Shown here: piece after piece, positions 37,462-48,815 of the stretch
Numbering within the stretch: the stretch's first letter is position 1
Layout of the letters: every line of letters begins with the position of its first letter
Assembly (NCBI GenBank): GCA_947442105.1
Contig: CANEVH010000023.1
Location: forward strand, 1-58,509
Source: Comamonadaceae bacterium
Lineage (GTDB): Bacteria > Pseudomonadota > Gammaproteobacteria > Burkholderiales > Burkholderiaceae_C
Reading direction: 5' to 3'
DNA length: 58,509 bases
Position numbers and translations under genes: made by a program
Notes under the pieces: model-generated
Databases searched by the model: none
Told to the model about the DNA's origin: nothing
What the model saw: the letters and a program-made list of their open reading frames with translations, nothing else

Positions 37462-37849
37462 AGTTGATTGACCGGCCAGTGGGCGCAGGAACGTCAAAGT
37501 CGTGCTTCCAGGGTTTGCCACCTTGGGGCTTGCGGTCTTTCTCTTTTGGGTGGCGTTCTCCCTAGGGTGTGCACCCGCGTCGTGCGTAGCTTTGACGTTG
37601 GCGCAGCCGTGGCCCGCCGGGTACGTCTAAAGGCGCGGAGTCAATTTCAGGAATTGAACAAAAAACCCGGAAAACGCCGTTTCCTAAGGGAATGTGCGTA
37701 TGTTTTCCGCCTTTGGCTGCGCGGTGTTTGGATTAGTATGCGTGCAGAGCGCAAAGCTAGTTGCACTCGCGTCTCGGGCCTCGACTGTTCTACGGGCCAG
37801 GTGTCCGAGAAACCGTTAATAAATCTGCTTGGATTGGAGAACTTCAAAA

Positions 37850-39424
37850 ATGGCACATGTTGAAACCACCAGCGACGCGGGAATCATCCTCGACCGTCGC
37901 CAACTGATTCTTGGGGCGTCTGCAGTCGGTCTGGCTTCCGCCTTCGGCGCGTCACCCGCCTTGGCGCAAAGCGCGCCCAAAAAAGGCGGCACGCTGCGCA
38001 TGGGTATGGAAGGCGGCTCGCCCTCCGACAGCCTGGATCCGCTGACCTATGCGGACTCCATCCCCATCACCATGAGTCTGATGCTGTGGAACAACTTGGT
38101 CGAAGTAGCAGACAACGGCGACGCCACCCCCGAGCTGTTTGAGAGCTGGGAAGTCAAGCCCGGCGCCGCCGAGTGGATCTTCAATGTGCGCAAAGGCATC
38201 ACCTTCACCTCTGGCAAGACGCTGGACGCCGATGACGTCATCTACTCCATCAATATGCACCGCGGCGAGACCAAATCCCCTGCGAAGTCGCTGCTGGCGG
38301 ACATCAAAGAGGTCAAAAAGCTGTCGGCCACCCAGGTGCAAATCACCATGAACAAGGGCAACGTCGACTTGCCCTTTAACCTGAGCGATTACCACATCAT
38401 CGTGGTGCCCAATGGTTTCAAAGATTTCAGCAAACCCGATGGCACGGGCGCCTTCACCCTTGATGAGTTCCAACCTGGCGTGCGTGCCACCTTCAAGCGC
38501 AAGCCCGGCAACTACTGGAAGCCTAACCGTGGCAACTTTGACCGCGTGGAACTGATTTACATCGGTGACGCATCGCAGCGCACTACCGCGCTGCAAACTG
38601 GCACTGTGGACATCATCAACCGCGTGAGCCCCAAAACCGCCGCCTTGCTGGCCAAGAACCCCGCAGTCAAAGTGTCGCGCACCCCAGGCATGGGCAACCG
38701 CTTCTGCTTTGTTGCGCATACCGACAAAGCACCGTTCAACAACCGTGACGTGATGCTGGCGCTCAAATACGGTATCGACCGCCAAAAAATCGTGGACAAC
38801 GTCTACAGCGGCTACGCATCGATTGGCAACGACAACTGCGTCGGACCGAAGATGAAGTTCTATGACCCCAAGCAGCCCATGAACCGCTTTGACATTGACA
38901 AAGCCAAGTTCCACATGAAGAAGTCGGGCCACACCGGCGCCATTGAGTTGCAAGTGTCCGAAGGCGCATTCTCTGGCGCCACCGACGCGGGCCAGATCTT
39001 CCAGGAATCGCTCTCCAAGGCCGGTATCAACCTGGACTTGAAGCGTGTGTCTGGCGACGGCTACTGGGACAACGTCTGGCTCAAGCAGCCTTTCTGCGCG
39101 GTGTACTGGGGCAACCGTCCCACCATCGACAACCAGCTCACGTCCACCTTTTACGGCGGCAAGGGCAACCCCTGGAACGACAGCCATTTCGAGAACGCCG
39201 ATTTCAGCAAAACGCTGGAAGCAGCGCGTGTCGAAATCGACCAGAAGAAGCGCCAAGAGATGTATTCGCGCTGCCAAGAGCTGGTGTCGCAAAACGCCGG
39301 CATGATTAACTACGCAGTGCAAGATTACCTTGATGCGCACAGCACCAAGCTGCAAGGCCTGACGCCGTCTGGCCGTTACGACATGGGCGACGACCGCATC
39401 CCTGAAAAGGGCTGGTTCGCCTAA
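37850..39424 (+). CDS. ABC transporter substrate-binding protein (peptide/family 5)
   Basis: A 524-residue exported solute receptor of the DppA/OppA family. The N-terminus has a twin-arginine-like signal (DRRQLILGASAVGLASAF) and a likely cleavage site after Ala39. GGTLRMG begins the mature protein; WKPNRGNFDRVELIYIGD and ALKYGIDRQKIVDNVYSG are standard family blocks. The substrate may be peptides, opines or other small molecules. It heads an operon with two permeases and a fused ATPase. A terminator follows its stop, so it would be made in excess of the membrane parts. Confidence 0.92.
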   Translation: MAHVETTSDAGIILDRRQLILGASAVGLASAFGASPALAQSAPKKGGTLRMGMEGGSPSDSLDPLTYADSIPITMSLMLWNNLVEVADNGDATPELFESWEVKPGAAEWIFNVRKGITFTSGKTLDADDVIYSINMHRGETKSPAKSLLADIKEVKKLSATQVQITMNKGNVDLPFNLSDYHIIVVPNGFKDFSKPDGTGAFTLDEFQPGVRATFKRKPGNYWKPNRGNFDRVELIYIGDASQRTTALQTGTVDIINRVSPKTAALLAKNPAVKVSRTPGMGNRFCFVAHTDKAPFNNRDVMLALKYGIDRQKIVDNVYSGYASIGNDNCVGPKMKFYDPKQPMNRFDIDKAKFHMKKSGHTGAIELQVSEGAFSGATDAGQIFQESLSKAGINLDLKRVSGDGYWDNVWLKQPFCAVYWGNRPTIDNQLTSTFYGGKGNPWNDSHFENADFSKTLEAARVEIDQKKRQEMYSRCQELVSQNAGMINYAVQDYLDAHSTKLQGLTPSGRYDMGDDRIPEKGWFA

Positions 39425-39479
39425 AGCCGTACAGGCACCGGTCTGCAAACAGCCGGTGGCGTATTACGATGAGAGTTAA

Positions 39480-39510
39480 GGGGTTGGGTTCGCGCCCGAC
39501 CCCTTTTTTT
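39480..39510 (+). terminator. Intra-operon terminator after the substrate-binding protein
   Basis: GGGGTTGGG (39480-39488) pairs with CCCGACCCC (39495-39503) with one G-U pair, followed by seven Ts. It sits 55 bases after the receptor gene and 89 bases before the permease start, so partial termination would give more receptor than permease. Confidence 0.88.
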
Positions 39511-39598
39511 CATCTTGTTTTTTGGTACTCTCAAACCCCAGTCCTGTGGGCCACACGGTGCCAAGGGCAAGGCGATTTTTTACTACTCCAAGAACCCC

Positions 39599-40546
39599 AT
39601 GGCAAAGCTGATTGTTAACCGACTGCTGCTGGGCATACTGACCTTGTTTGCCGTCTCGGTGCTGATATTTGTCTGCACCCAAATTCTTCCGGGCGACGTG
39701 GCCTCTGCCGTGCTGGGCCAGGGTGCGACGCCTGAGGCGCTGGTGGTGTTTCGCCGCGAGCTGGGGCTTGATACGCCCGCTTACCTCCGTTATTGGAACT
39801 GGCTGGCGGGCGCGCTGCAAGGCGACTTGGGCGTGGCGCTCACCAATAAGCGCGTCATCATTGACGACTTGCTGCCCCGCTTGCGCAACACCTTGTTTCT
39901 GGCCGGTTATGCCGCTTTGGTCGCTATCCCTCTGTCGGTGGGCTTGGGCGTGGTGGCCGCTATCAACGAAGGCAAATGGTCCGACCGGCTGGCCAATGTG
40001 CTGACGCTGATTGCCATCTCTTTGCCAGAGTTTTTCATCGCCTACCTATTGATCATCTTTTTTGCGGTGAACGTTCACTGGTTCCCCTCGCTAGCCATGG
40101 TGTCTGGCGGCATGGGCTTTGCCGAACGGGTGTACCAAACCACGCTGCCCGCGCTGACTCTGACCTTGCTGGTGGCCGCGCACATGCTGCGCATGACGCG
40201 CAGCTCGGTGCTCTCCGTCATGTCCACGCCCTACATTGAGATGGCGTTCCTGAAAGGCGCGCCCCGCCGCCGGGTGATCGTGCGCCACGCCCTGCCCAAT
40301 GCGGCTGCGCCCATCATCACCGTCATTGCGCTGAACATGGCGTATTTGGTGGTCGGCGTGGTGGTGATTGAGGCGGTTTTTGTTTACCCCGGCCTGGGCC
40401 AGTACATGGTGGACGCGGTGTCCAAGCGCGATGTGCCCGTCATCCAAGCCTGCGGCCTGACTTTTGCCACCGTGTTTGTGCTGCTCAACACCCTGGCCGA
40501 CATCCTGGTGATCCTGGTCAATCCGCGTCTGCGCCACAAGCGCTAG
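39599..40546 (+). CDS. ABC transporter permease (DppB-like)
   Basis: A 315-residue inner-membrane subunit with six hydrophobic segments. The N-terminal block VNRLLLGILTLFAVSVLIF and the loop YIEMAFLKGAPRRRVIVRHA, ending in ALPNAA (the EAA loop contacting the ATPase), identify the DppB class. The ATG at 39599 was chosen as it begins immediately before the first helix. It forms the channel with the next permease. Confidence 0.93.
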   Translation: MAKLIVNRLLLGILTLFAVSVLIFVCTQILPGDVASAVLGQGATPEALVVFRRELGLDTPAYLRYWNWLAGALQGDLGVALTNKRVIIDDLLPRLRNTLFLAGYAALVAIPLSVGLGVVAAINEGKWSDRLANVLTLIAISLPEFFIAYLLIIFFAVNVHWFPSLAMVSGGMGFAERVYQTTLPALTLTLLVAAHMLRMTRSSVLSVMSTPYIEMAFLKGAPRRRVIVRHALPNAAAPIITVIALNMAYLVVGVVVIEAVFVYPGLGQYMVDAVSKRDVPVIQACGLTFATVFVLLNTLADILVILVNPRLRHKR

Positions 40547-40567
40547 GCCCTTTTCGCTACACACACC

Positions 40568-41401
40568 ATGAAACTGTTTGGACACAAGCTCACCGCTTCG
40601 GCCGCCTTTGGCCTGGCCGTCATTGCGATTTTTGTTTTCGTTTCCTTGTTCACGCCCTGGATTGCGCCGTATTCCGAATCGGCCAATGTGGCGGGCACCT
40701 GGGATGAGCCCTCGGCCAAGCTGCTGTTTGGCGCCGACCAGATTGGCCGCGACATGCTCACCCGCATGATGTACGGCAGCCGCATGACGATTGGCGTGGC
40801 GCTGGCCGTTACCACTTTGTCCTTCGCCATCGGCATCCTCACCGGCCTGGTGAGCGCGGTGGTGGGTGGCTGGGTGGACGTGTTTTTCACCCGCTTGGTG
40901 GACGTGATGCTGTCCATTCCCAGTTTGATCTTCGCGCTCATTATTTTGGGCGTGTTTGGTTCCAGCATTCCAACGCTCATCATGACGATTGCGGTGCTCG
41001 ATTCCACCCGCGTGTTTCGCCTCGCGCGCGCACTGGGCATGAACCTTACCGTGATGGAATACGTGGAAGCCGCGCGCCTGCGCGGCGAGGGCCTGTGGTG
41101 GGTGATCACCCGGGAAATTTTGCCCAACGCCTGGGCGCCGCTGGTGTCTGAGTTTGGCCTGCGCTTTTGCTTTAACTTCTTGTTTATCGCCGGTTTGTCC
41201 TTTTTGGGCCTGGGCATTCAGCCGCCCTATGCGGACTTGGGCGGCATGGTGCGCGAGAACGCCGCTGCTATTAACTTCGGCATGATGGCGCCCATCTACC
41301 CGGCCACGGCGATTGCGCTGCTCACGGTGTCGGTGAACCTGGTGGTGGACTGGATGCTGTCCATCGACGCCCGCCCCTCGGGCGCGCAAGCCGAACTCTA
41401 A
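40568..41401 (+). CDS. ABC transporter permease (DppC-like)
   Basis: A 277-residue inner-membrane subunit. An N-terminal helix with LFTPWIAPY, then FGADQIGRDMLTRMMYGSR are typical DppC blocks, and the EAA loop is YVEAARLRGEGLWWVITREILPNA without its first residues. Starts 21 bases after the DppB-like gene. It pairs with that permease and the fused ATPase. Confidence 0.93.
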   Translation: MKLFGHKLTASAAFGLAVIAIFVFVSLFTPWIAPYSESANVAGTWDEPSAKLLFGADQIGRDMLTRMMYGSRMTIGVALAVTTLSFAIGILTGLVSAVVGGWVDVFFTRLVDVMLSIPSLIFALIILGVFGSSIPTLIMTIAVLDSTRVFRLARALGMNLTVMEYVEAARLRGEGLWWVITREILPNAWAPLVSEFGLRFCFNFLFIAGLSFLGLGIQPPYADLGGMVRENAAAINFGMMAPIYPATAIALLTVSVNLVVDWMLSIDARPSGAQAEL

Positions 41402-41416
41402 GAAAGAACGCGCGCT

Positions 41417-43033
41417 ATGGACGAGCAAATTATTCTGAATATCAAGGGCCTGCGCCTGGAAAGCGTGGCGGGCAATGTCATTGTGGACAACGTGGACCTG
41501 CAACTGCGCAAGGGCGAGGTGCTGGGCCTGATTGGCGAAAGCGGCGCGGGCAAGTCCACCATTGGCTTGTCCAGCATGTGCTACGCCCGCGCCGGCGTGC
41601 ATATTGCGGGCGGCGAGGTGAATCTGGGCGGCACCAATATCCGCACCGAGAATGCGGAAGGGCGGCGCCAGATGCGTGGCAAGCGCATTGCCTATATTGC
41701 CCAGTCGGCGGCGGCGGCCTTTAACCCGGCGCATAGCCTGATGGACCAGGTGTGCGAGGCGCCCGTGCTGCACAAATTGATGACGCGCCCACAGGCCGAA
41801 GCCTGGGCGCGCGAGCTGTTTACCGCGCTGGACCTGCCCAATCCCCAAAGCTTTGGCGAGCGCTATCCGCACCAAGTGTCTGGTGGCCAGTTGCAGCGTG
41901 CCATGGCCGCCATGGCCATGTCTTGCCGCCCCGATGTGCTGGTGCTGGACGAACCCACCACCGCGCTGGACGTGACCACGCAGATTGAGGTGCTGATTCT
42001 GCTCAAGTCCCTGATTCGCCAGTACCAAACGGCGGCGCTCTACATCACGCACGACCTGGCGGTAGTAGCGCAGGTGGCGGACCGCATCAAGGTGCTGCGC
42101 CACGGCAAAGAGGTGGAAGAGGGCCTCACCGAACAAATCCTCCACCACGCCAACCAAGACTACACCGCCCGCCTGGTGGCGGTGCGCGGCGCTGCGGCCA
42201 GTGAGCGCGCCGCGCCGGACACCGTCAAGGCGCAATCTGTGTTGTCCGTGAAAGACTGCCACGCCTACTATGGCGACTTCCATGTGGTGCGCGGCGTGTC
42301 GCTGGACGTCAAGTTGGGCGAAACCGTGGCCGTAGTGGGCGAGTCGGGCTCGGGCAAGTCCACCCTGGCGCGCATCATCACCGGCCTGTTGGCGCCCCGC
42401 AGCGGCGAAATTCTTTTCCAGGGCAAGGCGCTGCCGTCGGCACTCAAGGGCCGCAGCAAAGAACTCAAACGCACCATCCAGCTCGTCTACCAGATACCTG
42501 ACGTGGCCATCAACCCGCGCCAAAGCGTGCAAGACATTGTGGGCCGCCCGGTGGAGTTTTACTTTGGCGCCGGCCGCGCCGAAGTGCTGGCGCGCGCCAA
42601 GGAGCTGATGACCTTGGTGGAGCTGCCGCAAGACTTTTTGCAACGCCGCCCCGGCCAGCTCTCCGGCGGGCAAAAGCAGCGCGTCTGCATTGCCCGCGCC
42701 TTGGCCGCCAAGCCCGACCTCATCATCTTGGACGAACCTACGTCGGCGCTGGACCCGCTGGTGGCCGAAGAGATTTTGACGCTCTTGCGCAAGCTGCAAC
42801 GCGAATTGGGCTTGTCCTACGTGCTCATCACCCACGACCTGGACGTGGTGCACCGCATTGCGCACCGCACCGCCGTGATGCTGCAAGGCCAGTTTGTCGC
42901 CTTCGACGAGACCGACAAGATCTTCGATCACCCCGAGCACCCCTACACGCAAAAGCTAATTACTGCGGTGCCGGAAATGCGCGTGGACTGGTTGGATGAG
43001 GTGATGGCTAAACGGCAGGCAGTGGTGGCCTGA
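41417..43033 (+). CDS. Fused double ABC ATPase (DppD-DppF type)
   Basis: A 538-residue protein with two complete ATP-binding domains. Domain 1: Walker [10 protein letters not shown] (40-48), signature VSGGQLQRA, Walker [13 protein letters not shown]. Domain 2: Walker [10 protein letters not shown], signature LSGGQKQRV, Walker [13 protein letters not shown]. In many peptide transporters these are two proteins (DppD and DppF). It energises the importer encoded upstream, starting 15 bases after the DppC-like stop. A bidirectional terminator follows. Confidence 0.95.
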   Translation: MDEQIILNIKGLRLESVAGNVIVDNVDLQLRKGEVLGLIGESGAGKSTIGLSSMCYARAGVHIAGGEVNLGGTNIRTENAEGRRQMRGKRIAYIAQSAAAAFNPAHSLMDQVCEAPVLHKLMTRPQAEAWARELFTALDLPNPQSFGERYPHQVSGGQLQRAMAAMAMSCRPDVLVLDEPTTALDVTTQIEVLILLKSLIRQYQTAALYITHDLAVVAQVADRIKVLRHGKEVEEGLTEQILHHANQDYTARLVAVRGAAASERAAPDTVKAQSVLSVKDCHAYYGDFHVVRGVSLDVKLGETVAVVGESGSGKSTLARIITGLLAPRSGEILFQGKALPSALKGRSKELKRTIQLVYQIPDVAINPRQSVQDIVGRPVEFYFGAGRAEVLARAKELMTLVELPQDFLQRRPGQLSGGQKQRVCIARALAAKPDLIILDEPTSALDPLVAEEILTLLRKLQRELGLSYVLITHDLDVVHRIAHRTAVMLQGQFVAFDETDKIFDHPEHPYTQKLITAVPEMRVDWLDEVMAKRQAVVA

Positions 43034-43044
43034 GGTCTGCTGCC

Positions 43045-43080
43045 CCAACAAAAACGGCGCCTTGGCGCCGTTTTTGTTGG
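43045..43080. terminator. Bidirectional terminator between convergent genes
   Basis: CCAACAAAAACGGCGCC and GGCGCCGTTTTTGTTGG are exact inverted repeats around TT, giving a GC-rich core with A and T runs on both sides. It separates the ABC operon from the oppositely oriented mttB-like gene and can stop transcripts from both. Confidence 0.92.
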
Positions 43081-43118
43081 CGGGGCGCTGTGTGCTGCGC
43101 CCGATCCGTCCCTTATGT

Positions 43119-44711
43119 TTAGACGTTGGAGTCGGGGAAAGATGCCTTGCGCCGGTTCACATAGTCCAGCACTGCCTCGTCGGCGGCAACGTCGAGTGCT
43201 GGGGGCACGTATTCGGCCAGTTGCTTTTTCCACAGCGCGTTGGCGCGCACCGACATGTCCAAAGAGCCTTCGGCTTCCCACTGCTCGAAACTGTTGTTGT
43301 CGGTGATGGGCGAGCGGTAAAACGCACCTTCAAAATTGGACTGGGTGTGGGCGCAGCCCAAAAAGTGCTTGCCGGGGCCGACTTCGCGGATGGCGTCCAT
43401 GGCCTGGCCGTTTTCTGTGAGGTCAATGCCGCCCAAGAGTGTGTGCATCATGCCGGCCTGGTCGCAGTCCATGATGAACTTTTCGTAGCCCATGGACAAA
43501 CCGCCTTCTAGCCAGCCCGCCGTGTGCAGCACAAAGTTGACGCCGCCCAGCGAAGTAGGAATCAAGGTGTTGGCCGATTCAGACGCCGCTTGCGCGTCGG
43601 CAATCTTGGAGCCGCACAAAGCGCCACCCGAGCGAAACGGCACACCCAAGCGGCGTGCCAGCGCCGCCATGGCGTACAGCACCAAAGCGGGCTCTGGCGT
43701 GCCAAAAGTCGGCGCGCCCGACTGCATGGACATGCTGGAGGCAAAACTGCCCAACACCACCGGCGCGCCGGGGCTGACCAGCTGCACAAAGGCCATGCCC
43801 GCCAGCGCTTCGGCCAGGGTTTGCGCGCAGGTGCCCGCCACCGTGACGGGCGACATGGCGCCGGCCAAGATGAAGGGCGTGATGATGGTGGCCTGGTTGG
43901 CACGCGCATACACCTTGGCCGCACCGAGCATGGTGTCGTCAAAGGTCATGGGCGAGTTGGCGTTGATCAGGCTAATGCACACGGTTTTGTTTTTGCCGGT
44001 CAGCGGGTCGATGAACTGGTTACCAAACAGCGCGCGGGACATTTCTACCGTGTCGTGGGCGCGGTCGGGGTGGGTGACGGAGCCCATATAGGGCTTGTCG
44101 CTGTACTTCATGTGCGCGTACACCATGTCAAAGTGGCGCTTGTTAACCGGCAGGTCCACCGGTTCGCAAATCGTGCCGCCCGAGTGGTGCAGCGACTGCG
44201 CGGTGTAGGCCAGCTTCACAAAGTTCTGGAAGTCTTCGATGGTCGCGTAGCGCCGACCCTTGTCCAGGTCGCGCACAAAGGGCGAGCCATAAGCGGGCGC
44301 GAACACGGTGTTTTTGCCGCCAATGACGACGTTGTTAGCCGGGTTTCGTGCGTGCTGGGTGAACTCGCGCGGCGCGCTGGCCTGCACCAAGGCGCGGCAC
44401 ATGCCGCGCGGCATGCGCACGCGTTCGCCTTTGACGTCGGCACCGGCTTTGCGCCAGATGTCCAGGGCCTCGGCGTCGTCGCGGAAGTCGATGCCCACTT
44501 CTTCCAAAATCGTGTCGGCGTTGCGCTCGATGATTTCCAGGCCTTCATCGTCCAGCACTTCGTAGTACGGAATTTTGCGGGTGATGTAGGGCACGGACAC
44601 GCCGCTGCGGGCGGCACGGGCGGCGCGTTTGGCTTCGCGGCCGCCCGAGGTGCGGCGGTTGCGGGGAGCGGCGGCGTCATGCTGCTCGGTGGGGGTGATT
44701 AGGTCGTCCAT
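43119..44711 (-). CDS. Trimethylamine methyltransferase (MttB) family protein, non-pyrrolysine
   Basis: A 530-residue MttB-superfamily TIM barrel. GLEIIERNADTILEEVGIDF near the start and the segments SLHHSGGTICEPVDLP, TVAGTCAQTLAEALAGM and LTENGQAMDAIREVGPGKHF are characteristic. There is no in-frame TAG, so it belongs to the majority of the family without pyrrolysine, members of which demethylate quaternary amines such as glycine betaine onto a corrinoid protein. No corrinoid-protein or reactivase gene is next to it. It lies back to back with the serine dehydratase/sarcosine oxidase genes, consistent with betaine-type demethylation. An AAGCATGCTT palindrome lies upstream at 44723-44732. Confidence 0.88.
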   Translation of the reverse strand: MDDLITPTEQHDAAAPRNRRTSGGREAKRAARAARSGVSVPYITRKIPYYEVLDDEGLEIIERNADTILEEVGIDFRDDAEALDIWRKAGADVKGERVRMPRGMCRALVQASAPREFTQHARNPANNVVIGGKNTVFAPAYGSPFVRDLDKGRRYATIEDFQNFVKLAYTAQSLHHSGGTICEPVDLPVNKRHFDMVYAHMKYSDKPYMGSVTHPDRAHDTVEMSRALFGNQFIDPLTGKNKTVCISLINANSPMTFDDTMLGAAKVYARANQATIITPFILAGAMSPVTVAGTCAQTLAEALAGMAFVQLVSPGAPVVLGSFASSMSMQSGAPTFGTPEPALVLYAMAALARRLGVPFRSGGALCGSKIADAQAASESANTLIPTSLGGVNFVLHTAGWLEGGLSMGYEKFIMDCDQAGMMHTLLGGIDLTENGQAMDAIREVGPGKHFLGCAHTQSNFEGAFYRSPITDNNSFEQWEAEGSLDMSVRANALWKKQLAEYVPPALDVAADEAVLDYVNRRKASFPDSNV

Positions 44712-45034
44712 GGCTTCTCTCCAAGCATGCTTAAGGTGAAAGAACTTTCATCTTGGGCGGGCGCTGCGCGCCTTCATGAAAGTTGAAAGTCGAAAGTTCG
44801 GGTGAGGGCGCGCAAAGGGCGCGCGTCTGGTGCGTTCTTGCCTGAGTATCGACAAGCACGAACAGCCACTATAGCCCCTATGCGACGCGCACTTGCCCGC
44901 CAACGTCAGGCGCGGCGTGTCGCGTAGGCGCAGTCGCGCGTCGTAAAGCGAACACCGGCGACCGGGCCCCACTCCGCACAATCAAGGCTTCACGCCTTGC
45001 GCACCACCCGCGCTGACATTGGAAGGAAGCCGCA
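44712..45034. promoter_or_regulatory. Divergent promoter region of mttB-like gene and serine dehydratase
   Basis: This 323-base gap contains the palindrome AAGCATGCTT (44723-44732) and a hairpin with arms AACTTTCAT/ATGAAAGTT (44743-44784), the same arms as at 19148-19187. The rest is GC-rich with no gene. Placement between divergent genes fits shared regulation, but no -35/-10 pair is clear. I found no glycine-riboswitch signature here. Confidence 0.4.
44743..44784. repeat. AACTTTCAT/ATGAAAGTT palindromic repeat, second copy
   Basis: Nine-base arms (44743-44751 and 44776-44784) enclose a 24-base GC-rich loop containing CTGCGCG. The copy at 19148-19187 shares both arms and a CTGCGC core in the loop. 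Two members in unrelated settings (after one gene, before another) suggest a dispersed palindrome, not a gene-specific site. Confidence 0.55.
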
Positions 45035-46438
<1,404 letters not shown>

Positions 46439-46515
46439 ATTGTGGATCTTGCAAATTTGGCTTTTGATTGCCCCTATATCCTCTTCGGCTGGTCGCGCCC
46501 GGCGGGGGGCTTTGA

Positions 46516-46797
46516 TTGGCAATTTGGGTTTGTTGCGGCGCCTGCGGTGTTGCTGGTGAAGTGTTCTTCTGCTTATGTTCCCTGCGGGGCTGCTATTGAT
46601 TACCCCCACATCCCCCCCGCTCCTTCGCCCCCGGCGGGGACGGAGGGGGGCCTTAATTGGCAATTTGGGTTTCTTGCGGCGCCTGTGGTGTTGCGGGTGA
46701 AGTGTTCTTCTGCTTATGTGACCTGCGGGTCGGCTATTGATTGCCCCCACATCCCCCCCGCCCCTTCGCCCCCGGCGGGGACGAAGGGGAGCTTGAA
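46516..46797. repeat. Tandem 141-base repeat, two full units
   Basis: Units begin TTGGCAATTTGGGTTT at 46516 and TTGGCAATTTGGGTTT at 46657; a third, diverging start (CAGCCAATTTGG) lies at 46798. Each unit ends in a G/C-run segment containing CCCCCACATCCCCCCC and CCCCGGCGGGGAC. The spacing is exactly 141 both times. Confidence 0.8.
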
Positions 46798-47228
46798 CAG
46801 CCAATTTGGTTTTGTCGCGCCGACTACGGTGCTACTGCCGAAAGGTTGCGGTGCGCTTTTGGTGGCCTACATGGGCGTGCGCGGCGGTCGTAGTCAATGG
46901 CTGACGGGTGGGAGTGCCGACAGGCGGTGCGCGAGCAGGTGCCGCGCCGATAGGCGCAGCGCCGCTGCGGCTGCTGCTGCGCACGATGTTCGCGCCAGCG
47001 AACGAGCACGCAGCCTCCAGTTGCCATTCGGCCGTGCTGAGCAACGCAGCGGCGCTCGGATCAGGGCGGGCGCATGTTTGAGCGAAGCGAGTTTGCGCCT
47101 GACCCCGAGCGGCGCGAGTAGCGCAAGGCAGCCCGCAGGGCCACGGCCGGCGGCTCGCCTTTCTTTTGCTTACTTTTCTTTGGCGAAGCAAAGAAAAGTG
47201 AGTCGGCCTCCAGGCCGAAACCCGGTAT
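46741..47228 (+). repeat. Long direct repeat, copy L1 (488 bases)
   Basis: Matches 48865-49352 over its whole 488-base length with more than 90% identity by eye. It ends in two hairpins: ACTTTTCTTTGGC paired with GCAAAGAAAAGT (47172-47199) and TCGGCC/GGCCGA shortly after. It is 336 bases before soxB. Confidence 0.85.
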
Positions 47229-47304
47229 CCCCAAATGCAAATGCAAACTCCCCCTTTTCGCACCGCAATGCAATGACGAAAGAACCGTTCTTTTCGCCAC
47301 TCGC

Positions 47305-47504
47305 CCGTGCTGAGCAACGCAGCGGCGCTCGGATCAGGGCGGGCGCATGTTTGAGCGAAGCGAGTTTGCGCCCGACCCCGAGCGGTGCGAGTAGCGCAAG
47401 GCAGCCCGAAGGGCCACGGTCGACGGCTCGCCTTTTCTTTGGCTACTTTCTTTTGGCGAAGCAAAAGAAAGTAGCTCGGCCTCCAGGCCGAAACCCGGCA
47501 ACCC
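47305..47504 (+). repeat. Partial repeat copy L3 with hairpins, just before soxB
   Basis: Corresponds to the last ~200 bases of L1 and L2. The main hairpin is CTTTCTTTTGGC/GCAAAAGAAAG here against CTTTTCTTTGGC/GCAAAGAAAAG in L1 and L2: both strands changed together so pairing is kept. A TCGGCC/GGCCGA hairpin follows. It ends 60 bases before the soxB start. Confidence 0.8.
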
Positions 47505-47564
47505 CGAATTCCCAAGCAAAATAGCCCATTTTGCGCACTCTGATGCATTGACGAAAGAATCCCC

Positions 47565-48815
47565 GTGAGTCACTTTTCCATCTTCGCGCTCGCGCGCAAC
47601 GCCCTGTCGTACCACGAGAACTGGCAAAAGCAGTGGCGCAGCCCGGCGCCCAAGGCCAGTTATGACGCCATCATTGTGGGCGGCGGCGGCCACGGCTTGG
47701 CCACGGCTTACTACCTGGCCAAAGAGCACGGCATGCGCAATATTGCGGTGGTGGAGCGTGGCTGGTTGGGTGGCGGCAACACCGCGCGTAACACGACCAT
47801 CGTGCGCTCCAACTACCTGTGGGACGACGCAACGCACCTGTACGAAAAAGCCCTGCAACTCTGGGAAGGCCTGTCCCAGGAGCTGAACTACAACACCATG
47901 TTCAGCCAACGCGGGGTGATGAACGTGGGCCACTCGCTGCAAGACATGCGCGACATCCACCGCCGCGTGAACGCCAATCGCCTGAACGGCGTGGACGGCG
48001 TGGTGCTCAGCCCCGAAGAGATCAAGGCCATGGTGCCCATCATGAACACCAGCAGCAGCCTGCGTTACCCGGTGATGGGCGCGTCCTTCCAGCCGCGCGC
48101 CGGTGTGGCGCGCCACGACGCGATTGCCTGGGGCTTTGCCCGCGCTGCCGACCGGCTGGGCGTGGACATCATCCAAAACTGCGAAGTGATTGGCGTGCAG
48201 CGCGAAGGCGACCAGGTGGTGGGCATAGAGACCACGCGCGGCGTGATCAAGAGCAAAAAGATTGGCGTGGTAGCTGCGGGCCACAGCACGGTGATTGCCG
48301 ACATGGCGGGCATCCGCCTGCCGCTGGAGAGCCACCCCCTGCAAGCGCTAGTGTCTGAGCCCATGAAGCCCATCTTGCACACGGTGGTCATGTCCAACGC
48401 CATCCACGCTTACGCCAGCCAGTCCGACAAGGGCGACCTGGTGATTGGCGCAGGCATTGACAGCTATGTGGGTTACGGCCAGCGCGGCTCGTTCCCGGTG
48501 ATTGAGCACACGCTGCAAGCCATCTGCGAGCTGTTCCCCATCTTCCGCCGGGTGCGTATGAACCGCCAGTGGGGCGGCATTGTGGACGTGGCGCCCGATG
48601 CCTGCCCCATCATCTCCAAGACCCACATCAAGGGCCTCTACTTCAATTGCGGCTGGGGCACCGGTGGGTTTAAGGCGACGCCGGGGTCCGGGTGGGTGAT
48701 GGCGCACACGATTGCGCAGGATAGGCCGCATGCGCTCAATGCGGCGTTTGATTTGAACCGGTTTACTACGGGGCATCTCATTGATGAGCATGGTGCGGCT
48801 GGGGTGGCGCATTGA
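47565..48815 (+). CDS. soxB: Sarcosine oxidase subunit beta
   Basis: A 416-residue FAD enzyme subunit. The Rossmann motif [16 protein letters not shown] (about residues 36-51) binds FAD, and [16 protein letters not shown] is the covalent-FMN region signature of heterotetrameric sarcosine oxidases. The subunit oxidises sarcosine to glycine, delivering the methyl group to tetrahydrofolate through the alpha subunit. Start is a GTG at 47565. Separated from soxD by a long repeat. Confidence 0.95.
   Translation: MSHFSIFALARNALSYHENWQKQWRSPAPKASYDAIIVGGGGHGLATAYYLAKEHGMRNIAVVERGWLGGGNTARNTTIVRSNYLWDDATHLYEKALQLWEGLSQELNYNTMFSQRGVMNVGHSLQDMRDIHRRVNANRLNGVDGVVLSPEEIKAMVPIMNTSSSLRYPVMGASFQPRAGVARHDAIAWGFARAADRLGVDIIQNCEVIGVQREGDQVVGIETTRGVIKSKKIGVVAAGHSTVIADMAGIRLPLESHPLQALVSEPMKPILHTVVMSNAIHAYASQSDKGDLVIGAGIDSYVGYGQRGSFPVIEHTLQAICELFPIFRRVRMNRQWGGIVDVAPDACPIISKTHIKGLYFNCGWGTGGFKATPGSGWVMAHTIAQDRPHALNAAFDLNRFTTGHLIDEHGAAGVAH

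Larger units (their letters stand above)
46439..47564. repeat. Repeat-filled intergenic region before soxB
   Basis: No gene is evident in this 1.1 kb. From 46516 a 141-base unit is repeated in tandem (starts at 46516, 46657 and a partial at 46798). It then passes into a 488-base element (46741-47228) that recurs exactly 2124 bases downstream, and a third partial copy (47305-47504) lies just before soxB. The long open frames on both strands here are products of GC-rich repeats. Confidence 0.8.

Noticed and set aside
40091..42952. A 953-codon open frame on the minus strand across the ABC transporter genes
   Set aside because: It lies wholly opposite three well-recognised plus-strand genes; its His/Gln/Gly-rich translation is typical of an antisense frame in GC-rich DNA.
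44712..45034. A glycine riboswitch before the serine dehydratase
   Set aside because: I looked for the conserved glycine-aptamer segments and did not find them.
46442..47524. A 360-codon frame through the repeats before soxB
   Set aside because: The translation follows the repeats (Ser/Arg/Pro-rich) with no fold-like pattern, and equivalents appear on both strands of each repeat copy.
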